58,668 bases of DNA from UBA4055 sp964648295 (GTDB taxonomy: Bacteria; UBA4055): contig CAZYNH010000013.1 in the NCBI GenBank assembly GCA_964648295.1, positions 1 to 58,668 of the forward strand. The letters are read 5' to 3'. Position 1 is the stretch's first letter; each line of letters opens with the position of its first letter. The position numbers and the translations under genes were made by a program. Under the pieces are notes generated by a model that searched no databases, had not been told where the DNA came from, and saw only the letters and a program-made list of their open reading frames with translations. This document shows, in pieces, positions 1 to 8,210 of this stretch.

Positions 1-1237
1 TATATAATATTCTTTTTCCTTCGTGCGTTGAATCAAAGTAAATACTTTTGCCGTCTGAAGACCATCTCGGATGGAGATCGCAGCGTGTTTCCGCGAAGAA
101 TTTTAGCGGTGATAAAAATGAGCCTATATCATTAACTTCATCAATTTCGATATCATAGATATACAAATGCTGCATTCTTGATCTGTCCGGATATGAATCG
201 AAAAGCATTTTGTTTCTGAAGAATGTCGGATGCCCGTCCCCGAAGGTTTTGAGCTTATCTGATAAAAGCTCAGTTTTACCTGAAATGATGTTTATTTTAT
301 AAAACGAATTTCCGCAGCTTTTATCTCTCAAATAACCGGCTACTGTTTCATTATCGTACCAGCAGCAGTGGCTGACAAAATCATCGTCGGCAAGGACTTT
401 GATCTCCGTTCCGGTGATATTGCTTAATATCAGAGAATCGTGCCGTTTTCCTGCCTGATACCATCTGTGAATGAATATAAAACTTCTGCCGTCGGGACTG
501 ATCATAATATGGTTAATTAAATGCTCTGCATCCTTCATATTATCTTTGAAGTGAAGATCAATAACCATTTCAAGCGAGATTATTAGTCGTGATGTGTTCC
601 TTTTAAGATCAACGAAGAATACCCCGTCATTTTTTAATTCATTCAGTTCGGGCTTATTTTTGATGTTCTTGTAACCGTAGTCTTTATCGGTCGAGTTCAA
701 CCTTAAAAAATTAAGACTCAGCGCGAACTCATATTTATAACAGTCATAAATCGGAAAATCTATTGATATTGATGCTTTATTTTCCATATCGTAGATCTTT
801 GATATAAATTTTGATCCGTTAAAATCATTAAAGATGAATTTTGAATCTGTAAGCCACTGAAGTTTTGATCCCTGCTGCCAGTTGTATGAAGATGTTTCAG
901 CTATTTTTTCATAGCTGTTATTTCTTTTATCGAACAGCATGATATTTAATTTTTCTGCAGGATATGGGGGATTGTGAGTGCAGATCCCTTCAGTTTCATG
1001 GAAAATTAAAAATTCACCGGATGAATTCACTGGAGATTTATCGTAATACCCGAAGAACGATTCATTCTTATCGTCTGACAGGATCGGAAACATCATATAT
1101 TCAGATCTGAATTGATAGCCTTTTCTGTTGATATAATAATTAACAGAGGTATATAGTTTTTTGATATTCTTTTTCACCTCCGGTAAGCCTGACAGGATCG
1201 AAGCTATGCTTTTTTCAAAAGGATTGTAAGAACTCAT
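1..1237 (-). CDS. Beta-propeller (TolB/oligogalacturonate-lyase-like) protein, 3' end outside window
   Basis: An open frame runs on the minus strand from ATG at 1237 to the window edge (412 codons, no stop), so the C-terminus is missing. The start has an AGGA about 9 nt upstream and lies 2 nt after the stop of the preceding glycosyltransferase, so it is the next gene of the operon. No signal peptide is visible. The protein holds repeated strand-turn blade signatures such as FFGYYDKSPVNSSGEF, GDGHP near residue 350 and HPRWSSDGKSIYF near 395. These resemble TolB/WD40-like propellers and the oligogalacturonate lyase fold. Proteins of this kind occur in O-antigen and capsule loci, but I know of no settled function. 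It could bind or process a polysaccharide intermediate. Existence of the gene is well supported; the role is open. Confidence 0.75.
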   Translation of the reverse strand, partial: MSSYNPFEKSIASILSGLPEVKKNIKKLYTSVNYYINRKGYQFRSEYMMFPILSDDKNESFFGYYDKSPVNSSGEFLIFHETEGICTHNPPYPAEKLNIMLFDKRNNSYEKIAETSSYNWQQGSKLQWLTDSKFIFNDFNGSKFISKIYDMENKASISIDFPIYDCYKYEFALSLNFLRLNSTDKDYGYKNIKNKPELNELKNDGVFFVDLKRNTSRLIISLEMVIDLHFKDNMKDAEHLINHIMISPDGRSFIFIHRWYQAGKRHDSLILSNITGTEIKVLADDDFVSHCCWYDNETVAGYLRDKSCGNSFYKINIISGKTELLSDKLKTFGDGHPTFFRNKMLFDSYPDRSRMQHLYIYDIEIDEVNDIGSFLSPLKFFAETRCDLHPRWSSDGKSIYFDSTHEGKRILY

Positions 1238-1239
1238 TA

Positions 1240-2148
1240 TTACCGCATCCTGAATAGAATTCTGGGGCTGATTAGCGCAATCAAAGAAATAATCAAAAAT
1301 TTAATTCTGAAATTTGTTAAAAATGCCTTAAAATAGAATTTAGAGCCTGAAATCTTCTGGTAATTCAGCAGGCATTTATGCGCGAGCATTGAGTATTCCC
1401 ATTCTTTATTGGCTTTTATTTCTTCTGCAGATAAATTACTGTACTCGTTTTCATACTTCTTTCTGATCGTATTCAAAGCTATTATATTGTTATTGATATT
1501 TTTGGAAATGCTTTTCACGGCTGTTTTATAATAGTAGACCGTCAGCGGAAGATCTATAAATCCCGGCTTGAATACTTTAGAATACCTCAGCCATAATTCA
1601 TAATCTTCAAGAGCTTTCAGGTTCTCGTCGAAAAGTCCGGCTCCGGTTACAAGCGATCTGTTAATGATTATCATCGAAGTACCGCCGATAATATTCTTTA
1701 CGAGCATAGCTGAAAAATAATCGGACGGGATATACCTTTTTGGAATATATTCAGTATTCTCGTTCAGCATTCTTATTCTGGAGCTGTGATAGATGAAATC
1801 GGTATCGGGCTCAGATTTTATTTTTTCCGAGACTTTTTCAAGTTTTTCAGGCACCCATTCATCATCGTCATCAAGAAACGCGATCCAGTCATACTTCGAG
1901 TTCATTATACCTGTGTTCCTTGATCCCGCGGGTCCCTTATTTTCTGGATTTCTGATTATTTTAAGACTGAATTTGTAATCCGAAGCTGAAATATGATCCG
2001 ATACGGCAGAAGGGGAATTATCGTCAATAACTACAGCCTCGAAATTCTGACAGGTCTGCTTTGAAAGCGAGTCAAGGCAGTTCTTTAAACCTTCAATCCT
2101 GTTATAAGTGGGTATGATCACCGAAAAAAATATGTTCTTATTCTGCAT
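1240..2148 (-). CDS. Family 2 glycosyltransferase (GT-A fold)
   Basis: This 302-residue protein transfers a sugar from a nucleotide-activated donor during surface glycan repeat-unit assembly. It opens with the GT2 signature SVIIPTYNRIEGLKNCLDSL and has a conserved DDNSP. The metal/nucleotide-binding acidic run (AFLDDDDEW) lies near residues 90-98, and a later ALEDYELWLRY contains the ED pair typical of the acceptor side. The C-terminus is hydrophobic (LIISLIALISPRILF) and may associate with the inner membrane. It overlaps the upstream GT4 gene by 11 nt and is followed 2 nt later by the beta-propeller gene, so expression is probably coupled. Donor and acceptor cannot be read from the sequence. 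Confidence 0.9.
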   Translation of the reverse strand: MQNKNIFFSVIIPTYNRIEGLKNCLDSLSKQTCQNFEAVVIDDNSPSAVSDHISASDYKFSLKIIRNPENKGPAGSRNTGIMNSKYDWIAFLDDDDEWVPEKLEKVSEKIKSEPDTDFIYHSSRIRMLNENTEYIPKRYIPSDYFSAMLVKNIIGGTSMIIINRSLVTGAGLFDENLKALEDYELWLRYSKVFKPGFIDLPLTVYYYKTAVKSISKNINNNIIALNTIRKKYENEYSNLSAEEIKANKEWEYSMLAHKCLLNYQKISGSKFYFKAFLTNFRIKFLIISLIALISPRILFRMR

Positions 2149-3271
2149 CGGTAGTCCCGAAAAGTGAATTCATCTGATCCCGCCATCTGTTTTTTGAAAA
2201 TTTATCATGATATACTTTTAATCCATGCGAGCTGAATTTATTCCATATTATTTCGTCGAACATCACTTTTTCCAGAAGTTCCGCGATCTTGTCGACAGGA
2301 TCTCTCAGGCTGAATATAAATCCGTTCTCTCCGTCAGTTACTGATTCTTTCAAGCCGCCCTGATCCGAGACAATGCAGGGAAGCCCGAGGCACATAGCCT
2401 CGAGAACCGCCATACCCTGGCTTTCCAGTATGCTGGGCTGAAAATAAACCGATGCGGAAGTATATTCCGGGATCAGGTCGTCAAGATCTCCGGTGAATAT
2501 TATATTTTCAGTTTCAAACTTTTTATAATGTTCGTAAAGACGGCCTTCGCCGATCCATTTAAATATGATCTTCTTATCGGGATTTCTTCTTAAAAGCGCT
2601 TCCGCTGTTTTCAGCCAAAGATCGGGATTTTTATATGGAACAAGATGACCTACCGTAAGGACGGTATAATTCTCTTTTTTATATAAACATTTTTCTTTAG
2701 CAATACCGTCGTATTTTGAGAAATTAGGTACAGAAACTGCGGTGTCTTTTCCATTAAACCAGAATTCATTGATCCTCGATTTTGAGAATGAAGATACTGT
2801 AATTATTTTTATTTTCTCAGTTATTAGCAGATTCTTCATAAATGTTGAAATACAGGGACACAGTTTCCTCAAAGGGTAGCTGTGAACAATGAAAGTTTTT
2901 TTTCCCGGCAAAAGCAGGAATATGAAATCCCAGACAAGATTCCATTCCGAAAAAACTATATGATCCGGAGAATATTTTATCTTATAAAAAAGATAAACGA
3001 AATATTTTTTAAAATTCAGAAGGATCCTGTAGAAAGAGTTCAGTTTTAAAGCGGTGAAGAAGTTTTCTATAGCTGAGTATTCATATATTACCGAGTATTT
3101 AAAGCCTGTACTATCGAAGAGGTCTTTAAGTTCTTTATCGAAATAAGTTTTTGAAATAACGAACCGCGCATCAGCACCTGAGGATCTGAAATAATCAATA
3201 AGGAAAGTCATGTACTGTCTAGTACCGCCTGAGTTGTAGATCTTAGGTATTATTAGATATTCTATTTTCAT
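2138..3271 (-). CDS. Family 4 glycosyltransferase (GT-B fold)
   Basis: This 377-residue protein has the two-domain layout of GT4 enzymes. The N-terminal half carries a glycine-rich acceptor loop (IYNSGGTRQY). The C-terminal half starts with VGHLVPYKNPDLWLKTAEAL and carries the EX7E donor-site motif in ESQGMAVLEAMCLGLPCIVSD, near residues 303-323. Such enzymes act at the cytoplasmic face of the inner membrane, extending lipid-linked oligosaccharides. Its ATG overlaps the upstream gene's TGA as ATGA, and its 3' end overlaps the next GT2 gene by 11 nt, so it belongs to the minus-strand polysaccharide operon. The sugar specificity is unknown. Confidence 0.9.
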   Translation of the reverse strand: MKIEYLIIPKIYNSGGTRQYMTFLIDYFRSSGADARFVISKTYFDKELKDLFDSTGFKYSVIYEYSAIENFFTALKLNSFYRILLNFKKYFVYLFYKIKYSPDHIVFSEWNLVWDFIFLLLPGKKTFIVHSYPLRKLCPCISTFMKNLLITEKIKIITVSSFSKSRINEFWFNGKDTAVSVPNFSKYDGIAKEKCLYKKENYTVLTVGHLVPYKNPDLWLKTAEALLRRNPDKKIIFKWIGEGRLYEHYKKFETENIIFTGDLDDLIPEYTSASVYFQPSILESQGMAVLEAMCLGLPCIVSDQGGLKESVTDGENGFIFSLRDPVDKIAELLEKVMFDEIIWNKFSSHGLKVYHDKFSKNRWRDQMNSLFGTTDAE

Positions 3272-4119
3272 TTTTTCAGTTTGTGAATCAATTCAGCTTT
3301 GTAATACCTCATCCAGTTGGGAATAATGAGTTTTAACATAATAAATACGCAGTGTTTAAAGCTCATTTTCGAAAAGTTCTTCATATAAAGGTCCAGAGCT
3401 TTCAATTTAGCGTGGTTGTCGATGCAGATGTTGATTTTTTTATAATTATAGATCTTACCGTAGTTCCTTATCTGAAAAGTCACTCCCGCCGGATTTAACC
3501 TGTAGTACAGGAGCACTTCGTTCAGATAGAAGAATTTTACGCCGAGAGCAATAAATTTTTCCCACAATTCTCTGTCCTCCTGACCGTAACCTTTATGTTC
3601 GGTATAATAACCGGCTTCTGAGAAAAAATGCTTTTTCGCCATTATCGTAGGGTGAGGGATGTAGCTATTAATTTTCATTCTTTCAAGGATTTTACTAACG
3701 CTTGCCGGTCTCCACGACTCGCAGATCTCATTCCCGGACTCATCGATCAGCATCGTTCCGGTAAATACAAAATCAATCTCAGGATTATTTTTGAAAATAT
3801 TTACCTGCTTCTCAAATCTATCTGGAAAGCTGATGTCATCGGAATCCATTCTAGCGATCAGATCTCCTTTAGCTATCTTTAGCATATTGTTAAGACTTTT
3901 TGTAAGCTTAAGATTCTCTTTGTTCTCGATTAGAACGATCCTCTTATCTTTTTCGGCGTATTCTCTTAGTATATTTAACGAATTGTCTTTAGAACAGTCG
4001 TCAGTTATGATAAATTCAAAATCAGTAAAAGTCTGATTCAGTATACTTTCAATAGCTTTGTAAACATATTTTTCATCGTTGTAAACAGACATTATAACGC
4101 TAATTAATGGCATTGACAC
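3268..4119 (-). CDS. Family 2 glycosyltransferase
   Basis: A 283-residue GT2 enzyme. The N-terminus LISVIMSVYNDEKYVYKAIE is the classic nucleotide-binding strand and helix, TDDCSKDNS follows, and the DXD-type motif is in LIARMDSDDISFPDRF near residues 88-103. KGYGQEDRELWEKF carries the ED acceptor-site signature. It overlaps the upstream Wzy-like gene by 20 nt and the downstream GT4 by 4 nt. It probably adds one sugar to the lipid-linked repeat unit in the cytoplasm. No trans-membrane segment is obvious except a short hydrophobic stretch near the C-terminus (CVFIMLKLIIPNW). Confidence 0.9.
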   Translation of the reverse strand: MSMPLISVIMSVYNDEKYVYKAIESILNQTFTDFEFIITDDCSKDNSLNILREYAEKDKRIVLIENKENLKLTKSLNNMLKIAKGDLIARMDSDDISFPDRFEKQVNIFKNNPEIDFVFTGTMLIDESGNEICESWRPASVSKILERMKINSYIPHPTIMAKKHFFSEAGYYTEHKGYGQEDRELWEKFIALGVKFFYLNEVLLYYRLNPAGVTFQIRNYGKIYNYKKINICIDNHAKLKALDLYMKNFSKMSFKHCVFIMLKLIIPNWMRYYKAELIHKLKK

Positions 4120-5398
4120 TTCCTTCTTTTCTTAAGACGAATTTTTCGGAAACAAGGATTATTCCGAATATCGTCAGCCATGACCATGTATACCGCAGTT
4201 CCCATCTGGTAATACCCATCAGACTCAGATATAAAAGAATAATAAAAAGAGAAAAATTCTTTATACTCATATTGTCACGATATCTATTGTATAGAAATGT
4301 GTTAACCGAACCGAGAATATAAGAAAATATAAAAACCCCGTAAAGACCGGCGTCGCGGGTAAACTCGTACAGCATTGTAAAATGAGAGTTATGTCCGATG
4401 GCTTTTCCGCCCAGGCTTCTGAAAACCTTAGTTATCTCGTGAAAACTGTCGTTGATGAATCCGTATGAAGGGTTTATACGTTTAACAGCCGGTTTGACTA
4501 TTTCTTCCAGTCCTGCGAATAAACCTCTGATATAAGAATAATCCCAGTCGTAGGAATATTTGAAATTATCGATGAAAAGCTCGTATGCGGTGAAAGGTCC
4601 GGTTAAATACCAGATGAAATAATCTCTTAGCACAATAAAAGCCTTTATATCCCATGTATTTTTTCTGAACAGACTTATCCATCCTATAAATATTAAGGGA
4701 ACAAAGGAGAGCATCAAGTATCTTACTTTAAATGCGAATTTTCTTTCACTGATCGATAAAACAAAAGCGATAACAAAACACATCACCGCTATAAACACAG
4801 GAGCTCTCCCGAGAGTCACAGCTGAATACAATATAAGATTAAATAGCGAAATTGCGAGAATATACTTGGGAAATCTGTAAAGGAACATTCCTGCAGAAGA
4901 AATAATAGCGCTCACATATAAAGCAGGTTCTACAACATATGTTATGACAATTTTAAAATGTCCGAAAATGCTGAATTCTGTAAAGATCATGTTCCTGTAA
5001 ACTCCCGGGTCCATAGATTTGAGCATTGATGCTGATTTAATTAAATAATATAAAAGGATCAGAGTGCACATAAACTGGAACGCAAAGAACAGCTTAAGTT
5101 TTTTATGTATAAAAATGTGAGGATTTTGTTTTAAGGTCATTTTCCCGGATCGCGGAAACGGTTTAAGAAAAGTTATTCCGCCGATCGAGAACATTGCAAC
5201 TGAGCTTAACATAAGCGTGTAAGTGTAATCGGAAGGCAGCCTCATTCCTATAAGCTGAAAAGTTGACAGAAAAATAAAGCCGCACCACCATACAACATAA
5301 ATTGATACCGGATTTATAAATCTTTCAGATTTTATCCATGCGGTCAGGACTGAGACGATCACTATCGAGAACAGTATGTAGTAAAAACAGTCAGCCAT
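4100..5398 (-). CDS. Wzy-like oligosaccharide repeat-unit polymerase
   Basis: A 432-residue integral membrane protein with about ten hydrophobic segments, beginning with FYYILFSIVIVSVLTAWI and ending with LTIFGIILVSEKFVL. A large hydrophilic loop lies in the second half (residues about 250-340), as in Wzy/EpsG-type O-antigen polymerases. Position supports the call: it sits between a Wzz-type chain-length regulator (4 nt downstream of that gene's stop) and a GT2 gene that it overlaps by 20 nt. It would polymerise flipped repeat units at the periplasmic face of the inner membrane. Wzy proteins diverge strongly, so the assignment rests on topology and context rather than motifs. Confidence 0.75.
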   Translation of the reverse strand: MADCFYYILFSIVIVSVLTAWIKSERFINPVSIYVVWWCGFIFLSTFQLIGMRLPSDYTYTLMLSSVAMFSIGGITFLKPFPRSGKMTLKQNPHIFIHKKLKLFFAFQFMCTLILLYYLIKSASMLKSMDPGVYRNMIFTEFSIFGHFKIVITYVVEPALYVSAIISSAGMFLYRFPKYILAISLFNLILYSAVTLGRAPVFIAVMCFVIAFVLSISERKFAFKVRYLMLSFVPLIFIGWISLFRKNTWDIKAFIVLRDYFIWYLTGPFTAYELFIDNFKYSYDWDYSYIRGLFAGLEEIVKPAVKRINPSYGFINDSFHEITKVFRSLGGKAIGHNSHFTMLYEFTRDAGLYGVFIFSYILGSVNTFLYNRYRDNMSIKNFSLFIILLYLSLMGITRWELRYTWSWLTIFGIILVSEKFVLRKEGSVNAIN

Positions 5399-5402
5399 CT
5401 GT

Positions 5403-6263
5403 CTAGTTTTCTTTCATATATCTGATTATTTTTTTTGCAGGCGGTATAAGGGATACTGAAAGCATTGACACCACAAGCCCTATCATAGCAGATATTATCA
5501 CAATAAAAGACCTTTTCGGGAACACTCTTTTAGCCGGAATGACCGGCTTTGATGTTATTGTAAATACATTGGTGGAAAGATTGAATTTCCTTTCGATCTT
5601 TTCAGACAGCTTTTTTTCAAGTACCTGGGTGATCCTGGGGTCGCTGGATTTATCTATAAGATCTTTAAAGAAAGCTATATCCTCTTCCAGATTGCTTATG
5701 TTGTGATGCCTTATATATGATCTGAGATTTTCAAGAAGGTCGTTCATGAAAAGGAAAGCGATATGCTTGTCTCTCATTCTGACAGAGATGTTTATTATGT
5801 TATGATCCGAGTCGACACTGAAGTTTACGGCTTTTCTTAAGATTTTCAGCCCCGTATATCTTTTCATTGCCCTGTTTTCTTCAGGATCAGTTATCTTTTC
5901 GTCAATTTTTTTAAGGTTGTCTTTAAATATTTTTTCCTCACCGGAGTATTTATCCAGCAGGATCTCCAGGAATGTATCGGATTTTAAAGTGATCATTACG
6001 TCATTTATAACCGGATATGTGGTGTATCCGCCGATACCGAATCCCATGATAGGCGGTTTGTCATTCAGAGTTGTTTCCTCGTTAGCGTCGGCCGGTTTTA
6101 TTACGGCACTAACTTCGTATTCATGGTCTACAGCCAGAGAATATATGACGCTGGAAATTATGAACAGACCCATAATACCAACAAAGAACTTTCTGTTGAT
6201 CCAGAGATTTTTCAAGAGGTAGTAGATATTGAATTCCTCGAGCATATTCTGATTATTTTCCAT
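5403..6263 (-). CDS. Wzz-type chain-length determinant
   Basis: A 286-residue polysaccharide co-polymerase. TM1 lies near residues 27-47 (FFVGIMGLFIISSVIYSLAV) and TM2 near the C-terminus (SFIVIISAMIGLVVSMLSV), preceded by the proline-rich KPVIPAKRVFPK typical of Wzz proteins. The periplasmic part between them is predicted helical. I place the start at ATG 6263, because a strong AGGAGG lies five bases upstream. An in-frame GTG two codons earlier overlaps that Shine-Dalgarno and is unlikely to be used. There is no tyrosine-kinase domain. It lies between Wzx and Wzy genes, which fits control of polymer length for that polymerase. Confidence 0.85.
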   Translation of the reverse strand: MENNQNMLEEFNIYYLLKNLWINRKFFVGIMGLFIISSVIYSLAVDHEYEVSAVIKPADANEETTLNDKPPIMGFGIGGYTTYPVINDVMITLKSDTFLEILLDKYSGEEKIFKDNLKKIDEKITDPEENRAMKRYTGLKILRKAVNFSVDSDHNIINISVRMRDKHIAFLFMNDLLENLRSYIRHHNISNLEEDIAFFKDLIDKSSDPRITQVLEKKLSEKIERKFNLSTNVFTITSKPVIPAKRVFPKRSFIVIISAMIGLVVSMLSVSLIPPAKKIIRYMKEN

Positions 6264-6279
6264 ACGCACCTCCTGCGGC

Positions 6280-7581
6280 TTATGTTTTTCTTAGGTATAG
6301 TTTTAACGCGCCAAACAGCGAACCGATCTCATTTTTATTTATTCGGAAGAACATTATGGGATTGATCTTTTCCCTGAAATAAAAGACCCCTATGTATATA
6401 GCACCGTAAAGGAAATGAGATATTGCTGAGGCTGTTGCGGCACCCTTTACGCCAAACCTCGGGATCATGAAAAAGTTCAGGACTATGCTAAAAACAAGTA
6501 CGGTTAAATTGATCAGGAAGATCACTTTCGGGTTGCCGCTTATGATAAAATAATGAATGCCAAGTGTTCCGAAAACCGTGAAGATCACGCCTGTTACAAG
6601 TATTCTTACCGCGGCCACAGAGCCATCATATTTCGGGCCGTAAAGATAGTCGCCCGGTATCAGGCCCGACGCGAAAAATACAGCAACTGAGATCAAGAGA
6701 ACCGCGTAAAAAGTAAATTTAACCGTTTTTTCAGTTATTTTTTTGTATTCAGGGTCTTCGTAACTGATGTTGTATAACCTCGCGCGGAACGGGTTCACAA
6801 AACTCGTCGGGATTATGAGCATAAGCTCTGAAATTGTAACACCGATAGCGTATATGCCCAGATCCGCATTGGAGAGAAAATGTTTTATCATCCACTGGTC
6901 TATCCTGAAACTGAAAAATAAAAAGAGAACAGCAAAATAAACCACTATGCCGTAGCTGAACTGCTCCTTTAACAGTTTAAAATTGAAAGCAAAACGCAGG
7001 CTGATCCCCATCTTCAGGCTAAGTAAGATATATATCATCACAGGATTCAAAGCAAAAACTATAAGATAGGATGTGGTATTAAGCATGCCTAATATCCATA
7101 AAATGAAATATACGGCGTTTACGATTATGCTTGAAAATAGGATCCTGTTGTTAAGCTGAATAATCTTTTCGGAGCTTATATATGTAGCTGTCATGAGATC
7201 GTTTATCAGAGTAAAAAGAACAACGCTGACAAGTACGAACATGACCATAATAAATTCATATTCCGGAAAGATCATGCCTGAAGATTTCAGTACCAGAACA
7301 GCCGTGAATATGATTATAAAAATAAAAATAAGAAAAAAGAAGTTAGTGTTATAAACCTCAGCTGTGTTGTATCCGGTCTTTCTCTGAAAATATGCGGTCG
7401 CATCAGTAATGCCGATATGACCGAATTGAGCTATAGCGGTCATAGTCAGGATCAGATATTTAGCGTAACCGTATCCTGACGGCCCTAACGACCTGGCGAT
7501 CAGAATGCTTGCAAGAAAAGTTATGGATATCTTAATAATCTTCGTCAGAAAATCATTCGATATGTTTTTTTTATAGCTTAT
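6280..7581 (-). CDS. Wzx-type flippase (MOP superfamily), non-standard start
   Basis: A flippase with about twelve hydrophobic segments that would move lipid-linked repeat units across the inner membrane. The first in-frame ATG is at 7443, but the frame stays open upstream to a stop at 7585-7587. The upstream codons encode the conserved Wzx N-terminus (FLASILIARSLGPSGYGYAK). That stretch contains no ATG, GTG or TTG. The best start candidate is ATA at 7579-7581, overlapping coaD's stop as ATAA. A single base change from ATG would explain this, since ATGA is the usual overlap. Using that start the protein has 433 residues, normal for Wzx; starting at 7443 gives 387 residues lacking TM1. It may be translated from ATA, be impaired, or reflect a sequencing error. 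Confidence 0.8.
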   Translation of the reverse strand: MSYKKNISNDFLTKIIKISITFLASILIARSLGPSGYGYAKYLILTMTAIAQFGHIGITDATAYFQRKTGYNTAEVYNTNFFFLIFIFIIIFTAVLVLKSSGMIFPEYEFIMVMFVLVSVVLFTLINDLMTATYISSEKIIQLNNRILFSSIIVNAVYFILWILGMLNTTSYLIVFALNPVMIYILLSLKMGISLRFAFNFKLLKEQFSYGIVVYFAVLFLFFSFRIDQWMIKHFLSNADLGIYAIGVTISELMLIIPTSFVNPFRARLYNISYEDPEYKKITEKTVKFTFYAVLLISVAVFFASGLIPGDYLYGPKYDGSVAAVRILVTGVIFTVFGTLGIHYFIISGNPKVIFLINLTVLVFSIVLNFFMIPRFGVKGAATASAISHFLYGAIYIGVFYFREKINPIMFFRINKNEIGSLFGALKLYLRKT

Positions 7582-8066
7582 TTTTTATTCCCGGTTTTCT
7601 TCTTTTTTATCATCCTGATCACCGCCGGAGGTACAAAATCCTTTATATCCGCGTCGAAATCGGCGATACCTTTTATCAGCGAGGAATTGAGATACGAATA
7701 TTCGTTCTTGGGCATCAAAAACACTGTCTCAATATTCTCGTCAAGCTTTCTGTTCATCAGCGCCATCTGAAGTTCATATTCGAAATCGGCGAAAGCTCTG
7801 ACACCTCTTACTAAAATATTTACATTATGTTTCCGGGCATATTCGACTGTAAGTTCCGAGTTGGAATCCACCGTAACGTTCTTGAGATGTTTTATAGAAT
7901 CCTTTATCATCTTTATCCTTTCATCAACATTGAAAAGAGGTTTTTTCGCCGTATTCTCTCCAACAAGCACGATCAGCCTTGCGAAGAGTTTTGAAGCTCT
8001 TTCGATCAGGTCGAGATGTCCGTTCGTAAGAGGGTCGAATGTACCCGGATATATGGCTGTCTTCAT
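7578..8066 (-). CDS. coaD: Phosphopantetheine adenylyltransferase
   Basis: CoaD transfers AMP from ATP to 4'-phosphopantetheine, the penultimate step of coenzyme A synthesis. The 162-residue protein opens with MKTAIYPGTFDPLTNGH, holding the nucleotidyltransferase TxGH-type motif (TNGH, residues 14-17). It also has ILVRGVRAFADFEYELQMA and, near the C-terminus, YLNSSLIKGIADF in place of the usual ISSxxVR, with Lys where Arg is common. I start it at ATG 8066, where AGGAG lies just upstream; a TTG four codons earlier overlaps that site. It is the first gene after a strong promoter and leads into the polysaccharide genes, so a housekeeping gene heads this operon. Confidence 0.97.
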   Translation of the reverse strand: MKTAIYPGTFDPLTNGHLDLIERASKLFARLIVLVGENTAKKPLFNVDERIKMIKDSIKHLKNVTVDSNSELTVEYARKHNVNILVRGVRAFADFEYELQMALMNRKLDENIETVFLMPKNEYSYLNSSLIKGIADFDADIKDFVPPAVIRMIKKKKTGNKK

Positions 8067-8093
8067 CTTTCTCCTCAAGTTATTTATGCTTGA

Positions 8094-8122
8094 ATTATAA
8101 TCCTTTTTGCAGAAAACGGCAA
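8094..8122 (-). promoter_or_regulatory. Sigma70-like promoter for coaD operon
   Basis: On the minus strand, TTGCCG (8122-8117), a 17-nt spacer and a perfect TATAAT (8099-8094) lie about 28 nt upstream of the coaD start. It would drive coaD and, by read-through, the overlapping minus-strand polysaccharide genes. Confidence 0.7.
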
Positions 8123-8160
8123 AATAAATTTATAAGAAAATAAATTGACTAAACGGCAAA
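8114..8160. repeat. Direct repeat AAACGGCAAA, two copies
   Basis: The 10-mer AAACGGCAAA occurs at 8114-8123 and 8151-8160. The first copy covers the -35 box of the coaD promoter; the second sits in the spacer of a candidate rnf promoter. It might be an operator, but two copies can also arise by chance in AT-rich DNA. Confidence 0.35.
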
Positions 8161-8173
8161 TGATTTTTATTTT
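8145..8173 (+). promoter_or_regulatory. Sigma70-like promoter for rnf operon
   Basis: TTGACT (8145-8150), 17 nt, then TATTTT (8168-8173), 37 nt before the rnfC start. An alternative is TTGCAG (8107-8112) with TATAAG (8131-8136). Either would initiate the rnfCDGEAB transcript, divergent from coaD. Confidence 0.5.
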
Positions 8174-8210
8174 CCACGCGATTATTTTTAATGAAAGGAG
8201 AGGGTCGTTT

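Noticed and set aside
8145..8210. Longer rnfC start at 8145
   Set aside because: The extra residues come from promoter-like AT-rich DNA; the strong ribosome site before ATG 8211 and the family's usual N-terminus support the shorter form.
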